Positions 25,366-34,755 of a DNA stretch of 64,000 nucleotides are shown piece after piece. A program made the position numbers and the translations under genes. Numbering within the stretch: position 1 is the stretch's first letter; each line of letters starts with the position of its first letter. Under the pieces are notes generated by a model. It had not been told where the DNA came from, searched no databases, and saw nothing but the letters and a program-made list of their open reading frames with translations. The stretch comes from Epiperipatus broadwayi (lineage: Eukaryota > Onychophora > Udeonychophora > Euonychophora > Peripatidae): NCBI GenBank assembly GCA_028023455.1, contig JAQFVV010012404.1, positions 13,565,421-13,629,420 on the forward strand, given 5' to 3'.

Positions 25366-26099
25366 AGAACTGAGTACCTGTAACTCTTATCGTTTATAAA
25401 TAAAAATGAAAAAATAAGGAGCTTGAAATTTTTAGAAGAAAAAAATAGCTTATATTATTTCTTTTCTTCTTTCATTTTAATATATCCATATTAATGTGTG
25501 GGTGAAAAGCATGTTAAGATCAGACTAGTTTTATTTCACAAAGGTGTTTGAACTGGTATAATGTATAGATATATAGACCCGCATGACATTCAAGTATTAA
25601 AAGAAGTTATAAAAACAATCAATTACTGATGTGACTTGCCTTTAGTTTTGGATTTGGTAGATTATGAAAATGCATTTGACTCTATCATTTCAATGACGAT
25701 TGAAGATTTTAGACCATATAAATCCAAAATATTGTCTTATTATAAAGAATATTTAATAAAATATAATAGCAGTGATATGGCTACAACAAGATGTTATTTA
25801 CAGAAGTGTTTGACAAGATGATTTTATATCTCTAAAAAATTGTAGCAGTTTTATAAAAAACTATTTTGTGGATTAAAACGAGAAGCTAAGGACAACAAAA
25901 ATTTATAAACGAAAAGGGGAAAAATTAATAGAAAATTAATTATTACGGAATTTCGTTGAACTAATTTTAAAAATTAATATAAAAATTTGCAAAGATGAAT
26001 TGTCATAAACATAATTTTTTGATTGATATTTTTGCTGCTGTGTATTAGATCCTAAATGCTTTATATCGGATCACATTTTGTCATTTTTAATAGTATATA
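25366..26099. other. Stretch without a host gene
   Basis: Contains only the RTE fragment at 25577-25760. The remaining sequence has no recognisable content. Confidence 0.5.
25577..25760 (+). pseudogene. Internal fragment of the RTE-like reverse transcriptase
   Basis: One frame reads DIQVLKEVIKTINY, a stop, then CDLPLVLDLVDYENAFDSI, which matches the RTE copy at 34.8-36.4 kb over the block containing the first catalytic aspartate (FVDYEKA-DSI there). The fragment is cut at both ends, with unrelated sequence beyond about 25760. It is a short, isolated relic of the same family and cannot be functional. Confidence 0.8.
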
Positions 26100-26701
26100 C
26101 GTCGAACTTTCTTTCTATTCCCGAATCTGCCTTTTATAAGATTAATTTCTGAATATAACAAGTAGCATACATAGTTGAGGCAAAGTTAGAAATTTAGTTC
26201 TCGATAATGTTTTAAACAATTGAAGATTGAGAAATGGCATTACAAGTTTTTAATATTTTCTTTTCAGAATTTTTATTATTACACTCAATAATAGATTATT
26301 TTGAATCATTTCTAAGTATTTCTCAAAAGAACTGAATTGAAAAGCAATTAATTGCAATTTTATATCATACAAATTTAATTAATTGAGAATTGTCAAATTG
26401 AATTTACCAGCTGATATTGCAACTGGATATAAATAAATTTGATATTTCTGAAAATTACCTGAATTGTGTAAACTTAAAAAAAAATATCGCCGATCATCGA
26501 CTGAATTACAAGCGAAAACTCTTGTACCAATTTATCTTGATTTAGTTTTTCATGAGATTTTATAACGGCATTTTTTTTTTTTGTATTTACAAAATATTTA
26601 TGGATATTTGAAATAATGTCACGATTTAAAATGTCTAATTTAACTATGAATATTTTGATTAAATCAAGAATAACAATGACTATTTTATTAACATCTTCCA
26701 G

Positions 26702-26819
26702 GTTTTTTTTTTTTTTCATATGTCATAGTATCGGCCGGGGTGCGAACCCACACCCGTCTGCAAACAACTACTTGCCTGCAAGGCGGGTGCGATGACCTCT
26801 CAGCTAACAATGCTTGACA
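26702..26819 (-). mobile_element. tRNA-derived SINE, copy 3, with 13-bp target-site duplication
   Basis: The minus strand reads TGTCAAGCATTGTTAGCTGA, an A box (TTAGCTGAGAGGTCA), the B box GTGGGTTCGCACCCC and the tail CTATGACATATGAAAAA with a long poly-A seen as T on the plus strand. The direct repeat taacatcttccag flanks it at 26689-26701 and 26820-26832. It has the best preserved B box of the three copies. It sits inside the hAT transposase relic and is therefore younger. Confidence 0.9.
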
Positions 26820-27251
26820 TAACATCTTCCAGTTTAGTAATTAATTATACTATTCAGTGATATTTTTATTATGTAAAAAAGTTTAATTTCCATTAAACAC
26901 AAGTCTTTGAAAACTGCCACGATTTAAACATTGTATAGAGAGTTTTATCTTATTTAACAGTTTCAAGAATTTCATTTATCTAAAAAACTTGCAGATATAA
27001 AATTGACTAATTTTGTTACAAAGGCTAACAAAACTCATATCTTCCAGTATGTTGAAACTAATCTTGACACCTAAAATCTGTTGACATATTTGTAGTGACA
27101 TCCAAAACTTCATTCATATCGAATACATTTGATAAATGAATTAATAAAGCTATTTTTCTACCTGATCATGCCACTAACACCATCAGTTGTTACTGATATA
27201 ATTTTGGAGTAAATGCATCTATGACTAGTTGCAAATATCTATCCTTTTGTT

Positions 27252-28260
27252 TATTTATAAATAACTTTATTGAAAAACCATATGTAATAATGATACAATT
27301 GTAAATCAAAAATAATAGTTATCCATGTTACTCAGGCAACCAGATGTCCTGATGTGGTCACTGGTGTTGTTTAATCCAGCTTAATCAGGCTCCACATGTT
27401 GTCTAATAAGATTCTGGATGAGATGATTTTGTCCTTATGGCAAAATTCCTTCAGTTTGGAAATGAAGGTGTCTTCGGGCTTGGGATGAGGAAAGGTAAAC
27501 TTGTTGTGACATCTGGCCATCCAGATGGCATAAATGATAAAGGTCGAGAGTCTTGTGGTGACATAATCCCTGGACAGGAAGCAGCTCTTGATATTTAAGA
27601 TTTTGTTCAGGGAAATGTAGCAGTAGTGAGTAATGAAAGTTCTGATTTTGTCATATGCTGGGCAATCATTTATCATGTGATCAAAGGTTTCACAGGTTCT
27701 ATGGCAGTTGTGACCCATAGGATCTATATTCTTGAAGAATCTCCTGTAGTGCAGGAACCAGTTTGTCTGGAGTGAATTCAGGTTGATTTTCACTAGAAAA
27801 TCCAGTAACCTTGGCTCCAGCTTGAGATGCCTGAAAAACCTGGTGACCACACCAAGGTAAGGAATGGTAGAGTTTTGTGTGGAAAATAGCAGGTTATGAG
27901 CATCCCAAATAGAGATTTTTTGTCTGAATACTAGGGTAGAGTGGCCATTGTGAGTGAGAAGGTAGTCAAGTATCTGATTTAGCCAGCTTATCTTTGAAGG
28001 TGGAGGTCTGTCTGATGGAATGACTGGTTGTTCTGTTACAATATGTGGAAATTTCTTTTGGAGGATGTGGATCAGAGAGTGGCACTTTTGATAATATATA
28101 GAAAAAGTTGCGGGCAATGACATACCATTATTTTTACTATGTTGCTGCACGTGTTCAATTCCTATGGCCGCTGTTTTATCATTCCATAAAAGCCATGCAC
28201 AGATTCAGTTGATTTTTGTGTTGAAAGTCTTTGTCATGTTAATTATGGGTAGATAGTAGC
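27252..28260 (-). mobile_element. 5'-truncated LINE insertion with perfect 15-bp target-site duplication
   Basis: The direct repeat atctatccttttgtt occurs at 27237-27251 and 28261-28275 without a mismatch, framing a 1,009-bp insertion. On the minus strand the insertion ends with an AATAAA signal (27266-27271 in inverse) and an AT-rich tail. It contains one long uninterrupted frame. A perfect duplication and an open frame in DNA this AT-rich suggest it is one of the youngest insertions in the window. It splits the hAT transposase relic. Confidence 0.9.
27371..28150 (-). CDS. C-terminal part of a non-LTR retrotransposon polyprotein (partial)
   Basis: This 259-codon frame is the longest in the window and encodes only the region after the reverse transcriptase of a LINE. 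Residues 149-163 read CHRTCETFDHMINDC, a Cys-x3-Cys-x4-His-x4-Cys cluster of the kind found near the C-terminus of Jockey/CR1/I-type LINE proteins, where 'ET..H....C' is conserved; it probably binds zinc and nucleic acid. Residues 55-135 are a helical segment before it and the last 90 residues are a basic tail with FIIYAIWMARCHNKF. The annotated Met is simply the first in the truncated frame; the original protein started far upstream. The copy at 31.15-33.08 kb has the same arrangement (CARCE...ATDHIFLRC) and belongs to a related but distinct subfamily. Without endonuclease and RT it cannot move itself. Expression is not implied. Confidence 0.7.
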   Translation of the reverse strand: MQQHSKNNGMSLPATFSIYYQKCHSLIHILQKKFPHIVTEQPVIPSDRPPPSKISWLNQILDYLLTHNGHSTLVFRQKISIWDAHNLLFSTQNSTIPYLGVVTRFFRHLKLEPRLLDFLVKINLNSLQTNWFLHYRRFFKNIDPMGHNCHRTCETFDHMINDCPAYDKIRTFITHYCYISLNKILNIKSCFLSRDYVTTRLSTFIIYAIWMARCHNKFTFPHPKPEDTFISKLKEFCHKDKIISSRILLDNMWSLIKLD

Positions 28261-28520
28261 ATCTATCCTTTTGTTGTTATTATTAATGATGATAAACTGA
28301 TAAATTCTTCCTTAATATTGTTCTCAACAAAATAACGAATAAAAATAGATCAGCTGGCCGATTCAGTTACATTTGTAGTTTATTCAAGTCAAAGAGAAAT
28401 GAAAACATAAAATTTTATATTTATTTTTTCCTGACGAATTATATTTTTAATCATTTCCAAGACTTTATCTTTTAGTATTTTTTTCTCAATACAAAGATGT
28501 ATTTATTCTCCTTTATCAGA

Positions 28521-28682
28521 AGTCAGAAATCTTTGATCAAAAAGCCCAAAAATATCTGTTAGTCACTATATTTTTCCTTTTACCATTCTCTAAACTAGAA
28601 AGCCTCTAAAACTTCAAATCTACTTATATTCCATTTCCCCACAGTATTATATTTTATTCATTTAATAACTTTAATCTTAAAG

Positions 28683-28767
<85 letters not shown>

Positions 28768-29194
28768 CCAATTCCAAGATAAAGCTAAAAAACACCCCCC
28801 CCCCAAAAAAAAAACTTTTGTATACTTATTAAATTTATGCCCCTCTCTCCGAAAATTAACTTTGTACATCCTTTCATACTATATCTATCTTCTAGTAGTA
28901 AGCGAAAAATACTTTCTACATTTTCACCACTTAATTTGCAAAATAAATCTTCTAAGATATTCATGTATAAAAAAAATTCTATTGCTCTCATTGCTTTTAT
29001 TGAATTTTAAATGGTAAATTTTTCTTATTAAATGCTTTTGATACTCTATTTATTTTTGTATATATTTGAATTTTTTTAATTTTTCACATCTGTTCTCCGT
29101 TTCATTAACTTTCTGCCTTTTATTAAAATACTATTTTGCCCCTATCTTTACTACTGCAATAATTAATATTTGCCATACTTTTTATATAAACAAA
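28521..29194. other. Microsatellite and unassigned AT-rich sequence
   Basis: Holds the (ATT)n array and a C-run/A-run next to it. Two minus-strand open frames (28785-28991 and 28654-28869) match nothing I know; the second is largely an artefact of translating ATT as isoleucine. Confidence 0.5.
28684..28767 (+). repeat. (ATT)n microsatellite
   Basis: About 28 uninterrupted ATT units. It is followed at about 28793 by a run of around 12 C and then around 10 A, an unusual homopolymer pair in this AT-rich setting. Confidence 0.95.
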
Positions 29195-30297
29195 TCTTTA
29201 ATTTTCAAACATTTTCATCAATTCACTGAAAATTTTCTCAAGTTTAATGCAGTTTTTGGGATCTGTATTTTGTTCCCTTCACAGCATATCAGCAAACTTC
29301 TTTATTTCATCAATCCATCTCCCTTTCTAGATCTTTTTGCAATTTTTTGAGATCCAGTTTAAGACTTTAATTGTATATCTACTATCATCTTTTCTAATAT
29401 GTCCAGCCCAGCTCCATTTCGGTTTCTTAATTCTTTCAATGATACCAGTAATATCTATCTGTTCTCTCATGAGTCCAATTCTTAGATCCACAAGTAAAAA
29501 TTATTAAAACATAATTACTAAAAATTACCTTTAAACATTTTTAAATAATAAATTATTTCTACCAAAAGCACTCCATCCAATTTTAATTCATTAATTAATT
29601 TTATTCATTATGTTTCCATTAGTATTGTTAACTTCTTCTAATTCATCATTATCAATCTTTTTTCTTTTGTTGAGAAAACCAATTGAACATTACTTTAATT
29701 TTTTTTAGCATTTATGTTTATTCCTACTTTTTTACTTACATCTGATAATCCTTCCAACATTTCCTAAACTCAAGCATTATTTGCAAAACAATCACATTAT
29801 ATGCAAAATGTAGATGATTTAAATAATTTTCATTTACTTTTCTTTCTTTGAATTCTCATTTTAATCCACAAAATAATTATTCCACAACTGCTACAAAAAA
29901 TTTTGAAAATATTGAATATTGGCTCCTATATCCATCTCAATGTTAATCTTTTTAGTATCATTATATAATCTCATCATTGCTGTTGTATTTTTTTAATATC
30001 ATTTTAAATATGATAATATTATGGATGTATACATATTGATGATTCAATGCTTTAATCACCATCAGAATGTTTATAGAATCAAATGCCTTTTCATACTCCC
30101 AAAGCATATTGACACTTATTTTCATTAGCTTTTTTTCATAGCTTCTCTCAATATCAAATCCAGCTTACTCTTTTGGTTGCTTAAAATCTAAAGTTTGCTG
30201 TAGACAACTGTAATTAACTTGATAGAAATCTTGTTTCTAATATCTGCTTTATCACCTTTCTTAATAATTAATATTATTATTGCATTCTTTCAATTAT

Positions 30298-30546
30298 CTA
30301 GTATATTTTATCATTTAAACATTTGCTATATAACTTTGGTAACAATTTTTCTCTTACAGCTTCTTTTAAAATATTGATTATGATTCTATTATTTCCAGGA
30401 GCTTTTCTCTTCTTCATAGATTTAATTTCATGTTTTATCACTTCATTTAAAATACTGGGCAATCTAGAAGATATAGTAATTGTAGAAAATACTTTATTTC
30501 TTGTTTTATTATTATTATTATATAATTCTTTAGAGAACTCTTCCAC
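30298..30546 (-). pseudogene. Surviving open piece of the RTE reverse transcriptase N-terminal part
   Basis: Eighty-two codons remain open. They read EEFSKELYNNN, RLPSILNEVIKHEIKSMKKR, KAPGNNRIIINILKEA and KLYSKCLNDK, which line up with the 36.4-36.1 kb copy (VENFYQELYSN, LPRILNEEVKHAIKGMKE, LYTKCLNDK). The KAPG.D.I block is typical of non-LTR reverse transcriptases just before the catalytic fingers. The frame is broken on both sides, so this is a fossil segment. Confidence 0.75.
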
Positions 30547-31161
30547 ATACTTTATGATGTATCTTTCTTTTTAGTGATAATTTCATCTTTTCTTCTTAAT
30601 GCAGAAATAAGTTTTCCAATAACTCCAAAATGTTTTTTTACACTTCAGGATTATTTTCTACTGTAGCTTTTTTTTTTTTGCTACCTCATAATTATATTTT
30701 CTTATATCTTTATTAACTCCTTTTCATATTATTTTAAGAACTCTAGATATTCAATTTTTTTTAATGGATTATTTTTATATATTTTCATATTCCTATTTTT
30801 TTTCTTAAATTGCCTCAATATAAAATTTATTGGTAAATTGCTAACTATTTGGTATCAGCTATCTTAGTTGCAATTCTTAATAGTATATCAGTTATCTTCC
30901 TATTAATTTCATTTAAATCTGAACCATTTTCAAAATTTATTTTAAAACGATTTGCAAGTTTAATTTAATATTCCTTGGAATATTTCTTAAGGTAAGGAAA
31001 ATCAATGGTGAATATTGTTTTTCTAAATTTGTCTCTCTAGTTTTTGCATTAACACATACATTTTACTAAATGGATAATCCCTTCTTGCTTGAATCAATTA
31101 AGAATATTACAATCTTAAAATATTTATTTTTTGTTAGTCAAAATATAATCTAAGCAAAGCC

Positions 31162-32141
31162 ATGATAAACCACTTAACAAAGAGAAATCAAGAGATTAAC
31201 AACTTGTATCCAATATCTCTCATACCTTTCCTAAAGAAAAATGATGAAAGACATGATTTACATAATCTGAAGCCTATCTCAATGACTCCCCTTTTAATTA
31301 AAATCATAGAACAACTAATTAAGGATCAAATTCAAGTGAAAATTTACAAATACATTTCTATTAACAAATATGCTAATAAAGAGGAATCATCAATTAATGC
31401 CATTGGCCAAATGAAGCTTCTTATTGATGTTATCAGAGCCTAGAAAATGTTGAAACTGATTGCCATCCAACTTGACATCTCGGCAGCATTCAACTCAGTC
31501 AGGCCAGACATTCTTATTGATGTCTTCTGGGAATATGGGGTGTCAAATGTTTATCTGAGGATGATTGCAACCCTACTAGCCAACAGAATCATCCACATCA
31601 CAATGAATGGAAAAATTGCGCCTGGGTTTGAGTCCTCCATCTCTATTCCTCAAGGATCTGCACTAGTGTGCTATATTTTATAGCCTATGTCAACCCACTA
31701 TTGATGAAGATTGAGAGATCATTGCCTGGAGTGTTTGTACCTACCATGGGAAACGAGATTAAATATATCAGCTATATGGACAAAATATTTATCTGTCTGC
31801 AATCCAAGAAATATATTACTAAACTAGAGAAGATACTAGCTTGGTACTCAGACAAATACAAAATCAAATTCAATAAGGACAAATCAGCCTCCTGGATCTT
31901 GCTAACCAGAAAAAAAATTGCTTCCAACTTTACAGCTGATCCTCAGATATTCCTAGGCTTTAATTTTTCAAAATCGAATAGTGCTATGAGGAGAGAAATT
32001 GAAGAATCCCTCTTAACAGATATTTTCCAGACAACGACCTCTCTTTCCAAAATATATATTTCACTTCATGGTAAAGTAAGACTTTTAAACTCATTGATAT
32101 TCCTGAAAATTAACTACTTCCTATCTGGTATCTGCCCCTAA
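31162..32141 (+). pseudogene. Non-LTR reverse transcriptase, broken by a stop and a frameshift
   Basis: The first two open pieces (31162-31443 and 31447-31683) are in one frame, separated only by a TAG at 31441-31443. Together they give LHNLKPISMTPLLIKIIEQL (the 'yRPIsl....K..E' block), QLDISAAFNSVRPDIL (catalytic motif with the first Asp) and ISIPQGSA (the PQGS block). A frameshift near 31670 moves the rest to the frame at 31668-32141, which resumes with AYVNPLL and then YISYMDKIFICL, where the usual YADD is changed to YMDK, so a catalytic aspartate is lost. The cysteine-histidine cluster follows near 32640-32702 (CARCE, then DHIFLRC). The copy cannot give an active enzyme. By motif order it is a Jockey/CR1/I-like LINE; the exact clade is not decided. 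Confidence 0.75.
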
Positions 32142-32747
32142 AAAAATTATCAAAAAAATAAACTCTCTGTGCACAAACCTACTCTGGGGCCAAAAGGTTG
32201 CTGCCATCAGCCTTAAAAAACTCCTAATGCCTTGAAGGCTCAATGTCCTTTCACTCTATTGTATCAAAACCATGATATTTCAGAAAAATATAACCTACTG
32301 TTCCGGTTTCAAAATAAACACTCAACTATTTCATATCAAGAAGTTGTCACACCAACTGATGGTGGAATTCATTATTTGATAATATTCAGAAAATGGTTGA
32401 CCTGAATGAAAATCCAATTATATCAAAAATTAAATACTGAAATGCACATAAAATAATACATGGGGAAAATAACATAAACAAAGGGTCTCTCAGGATTAGC
32501 AATCAGCAACTGATTTTGAGATCAAAATGCTGGTTCATTGAGGCAAAATTTCAAGATTTCCTAATAAAAATCAACCTGAACTCCCTCCCTACAAACTCAT
32601 TTTTGGCATACAAGAGAAATTTTTAAAAGATCAATCCCATGTGCCAGATGTGAATGTGAGAGAGAGAATGAAGCAACTGACCACATTTTTCTTAGATGTC
32701 CCAGTATGTTCAATTACAGATCAATAACTCATGAATGATACAGCAAT

Positions 32748-32969
32748 ATGAATGGAAACTATAAATTAATTAAAGACTATATAGGTCAGGGTCTATTTAT
32801 GGACATAAGACTGATGATTTTTGTGAATTATGCCCTGTGGTATGTCAGATGTAAAGTAACAATTGAAGGGATGAGAAACCTGCACAGAACTAAATTCAAG
32901 GATGTCATGGAGAAAATCATGAAAAGGAACCAACTAATTGCTTTAAGCTATATCACAAGAGAAACATGA
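32748..32969 (+). pseudogene. C-terminal tail of the inserted LINE protein
   Basis: Seventy-three codons after the zinc-binding-like cluster remain open, reading IFVNYALWYVRCKVTIE in the middle. The layout resembles the tail of the 27.4-28.15 kb frame (FIIYAIWMARCHNKF), which supports a shared LINE type. The frame ends with TGA at 32967-32969, shortly before the AATAAA signal and the TA-rich tail, and so probably marks the true end of the element's protein. Confidence 0.6.
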
Positions 32970-33720
32970 GAGAAGGTTGGATCTACTTTGCTTCAAATAG
33001 ATATGTAATTGATGTCATTTTTGTATTCATAGCATTCAATATAGCAATAGAATAAAATTTCTTTTATATATATATATTATCTAATTCTGCTGCACTTTTA
33101 TTTGGTTGCTTCCATGTCTATTTCTATTTAGCATTTTACTCAGCAAACTCCACAAGTGTCAGTTGTCTCTCATTTTTACACCATATTCAAATTTACCCAT
33201 AACACTTTTATTTTTAAATCCTTACCAATTTTAACATTAAAATTTTCCATAACAATTTTTGGTTGGTCTAATCAAAAGCATTTAGTACATTCATATAAAA
33301 ATCTTATTCTTCATAACAATGAGAACTTGTTTGAATGTAAACATAAATTATCTACATTTGGTGTTTTCTATTAAGTTGAATATCTCTACAATGTTGTTTT
33401 TTCACTTTTTATTTATAAATGAATCCTACACTACTTGTGCTGCCTTAATAGTAAAATACATGCCCATTTTTAAATCAATTATCTTTTCATCTTTTCTACT
33501 AATCTCACAAAATTCAACAATAGCCCATTTAATATTAGACAGATTTTATTTTAGTCTGTACTTCACTTGAAAGTTACCTGTAATTGGAAGTACCCAAATA
33601 ACAGGTTATCTTCTTTATACCAGCCTAGATTTGCAATCAGGGGATTTTTGGTACCCTTTATTATTAGACACCAATTGTTGCTTTAGTTGGTGACTTTACA
33701 ATTTCATAGGAATAAGAGGC

Positions 33721-34073
33721 ATTCACTCACATTTGTTCTTCTTATAAGAAAACTCAACAGACATTTTAGTTAAGAACTATCAGGCATCTTAAAAGAAATA
33801 TTTTTTAGATTTTAAACTCAGATGTAAAAAGTCAATAAACTCACTACAATGACTGCATATTAAGGGCAGCTCATTTTATGTTCATATACTATATAAATAA
33901 TCATATAATAATAACAGCTGCAATGACAAGAATATATAGAGTGGTCATAAAGAATTTTCACAAGAAGAAATCATATGGTTTCCTTTCATTATAGAAAACT
34001 TCTTTCTGTGGAATTTTCTTATATCCTCAAAACAAATAAAAAAACTTAATTTAGATAAAATCATGTAGATAGA
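33721..34073. other. Short stretch without a gene
   Basis: No recognisable domain or repeat is seen here. It may include more of the RTE 5' untranslated region, which I cannot delimit. Confidence 0.45.
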
Positions 34074-34199
34074 ATGAAAATTAGATAGAATGATTATGTT
34101 AGTACATGAAATATGCTGAAAAATATGATCAGTAAAATCTTTTCATCATATTTTTCAGCATATCTCAGGTAGAAATTTATTTGTTCTATCTAATTTTCA
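34074..34199. repeat. Inverted repeat with arms of about 54 bp
   Basis: GAAAATTAGATAGAATGA to ATGCTGAAAAATATGAT on the left faces ATCATATTTTTCAGCATAT to TGTTCTATCTAATTTTC on the right, with a spacer of about 15 bp and a few mismatches. It could be a miniature inverted-repeat element or an inverted duplication; no target-site duplication is obvious. Confidence 0.75.
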
Positions 34200-34755
34200 T
34201 CAATCCTGTCTTTGCTATTCACATACTTGCGTTCAAATTACATTTTATTACTTCTTTTTGAATTTCTTTAGAATATATATGTTTTTATAAACACATAAGT
34301 ATCATTTTTATATGTTAAATTTTTTTTTACTCTTTCTCTCGCATTTATTATCATTATTTTTAATTTTTGTTGCTTAATTTGATCCCCATTTTTTAAATTA
34401 TCTTTGCGCAAATCTAAAGTATTTCCATGTTTTCTTTAATTTTTCATCAGTAAAATATATCATCAGCAAAAAAAAAAAAAGATTTGACGAAACATATAAT
34501 CTCTTATCATCCATTAAAAATATTTTAACACAATTCCTACTTTTATTTTATTGCCAATTCTATTTTTTTTAAAAGCATAAAAACATATAAAAGACAAAAA
34601 GTTTTCTGGCATTAAGCCTACAAAGCTCAAAATTTTAACAGATTACATTTTGTTATTTTTATACAGTTTCATGTTTGCAATATTCACTTTATCATAAGCT
34701 TTCTTTATGTCTATAACAGAGATACATAAATGTTTCTTAAATTTCCATTCATTTT

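Larger units (their letters stand above)
26100..28520 (-). pseudogene. Decayed hAT-family (ZBED-like) transposase, interrupted by a LINE and a SINE
   Basis: Read on the minus strand, joined fragments follow the order of ZBED5/SCAND3-type hAT transposases. From 28500 to 28430 comes KILKDKVLEMIKNIIRQ, the helix before the catalytic core. At about 28390-28300 there are traces of the 'DESTD...AQLLVF' core. Just past the LINE insertion, 27200-27150 gives KIISVTTDGVSGMI, the diagnostic 'TDGA.sM' block. About 27000-26960 gives FVTKLVNFISA, matching 'vvKiVNfIrs'. Finally 26719-26474 is still open for 81 codons (LEDVNKIVIVILDLIKIFIV, then KLDILN), matching the 'LNeLN..lQG......fk.Kl.lw' region. The dimerisation tail is only faintly visible towards 26200. 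Many stops and indels separate the blocks. What I see is the block order; the family identification rests on known ZBED-like transposases. Confidence 0.7.
31154..33077 (+). mobile_element. 5'-truncated LINE inserted in the RTE copy
   Basis: This 1.9-kb plus-strand insert interrupts the minus-strand RTE copy. The flanks (..aatctaa at 31147-31153 and tatctaa at 33078-33084) look like a slightly decayed target-site duplication. The 3' end has AATAAA at 33051-33056 and a TA-rich tail. It starts within the reverse transcriptase, so it is 5'-truncated. It is less decayed than the RTE it sits in. Confidence 0.8.
29195..33720 (-). mobile_element. RTE-like LINE copy on the minus strand, split by a second LINE
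   Basis: The copy runs from its 5' part near 33720 to its 3' end near 29195. In the right piece (33085-33650) the minus strand aligns with the endonuclease part of the 8.15-10.87 kb copy, including a relic of the GDFN region. After the interruption, the left piece resumes at once (31153 downwards) with the following segment, then gives the reverse transcriptase (30546-30298 is still open: 82 codons with MKKRKAPGNNRI) and the C-terminal block and tail near 29480-29200. The total without the insert is about 2.6 kb. Numerous stops and indels make it an old copy. Confidence 0.8.

Noticed and set aside
28654-28869. Open frame with a long isoleucine run
   Set aside because: It is the translation of the (ATT)n microsatellite.
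33156-33570. Two overlapping plus-strand open frames of 72 and 83 codons
   Set aside because: They are antisense to the minus-strand RTE endonuclease relic.
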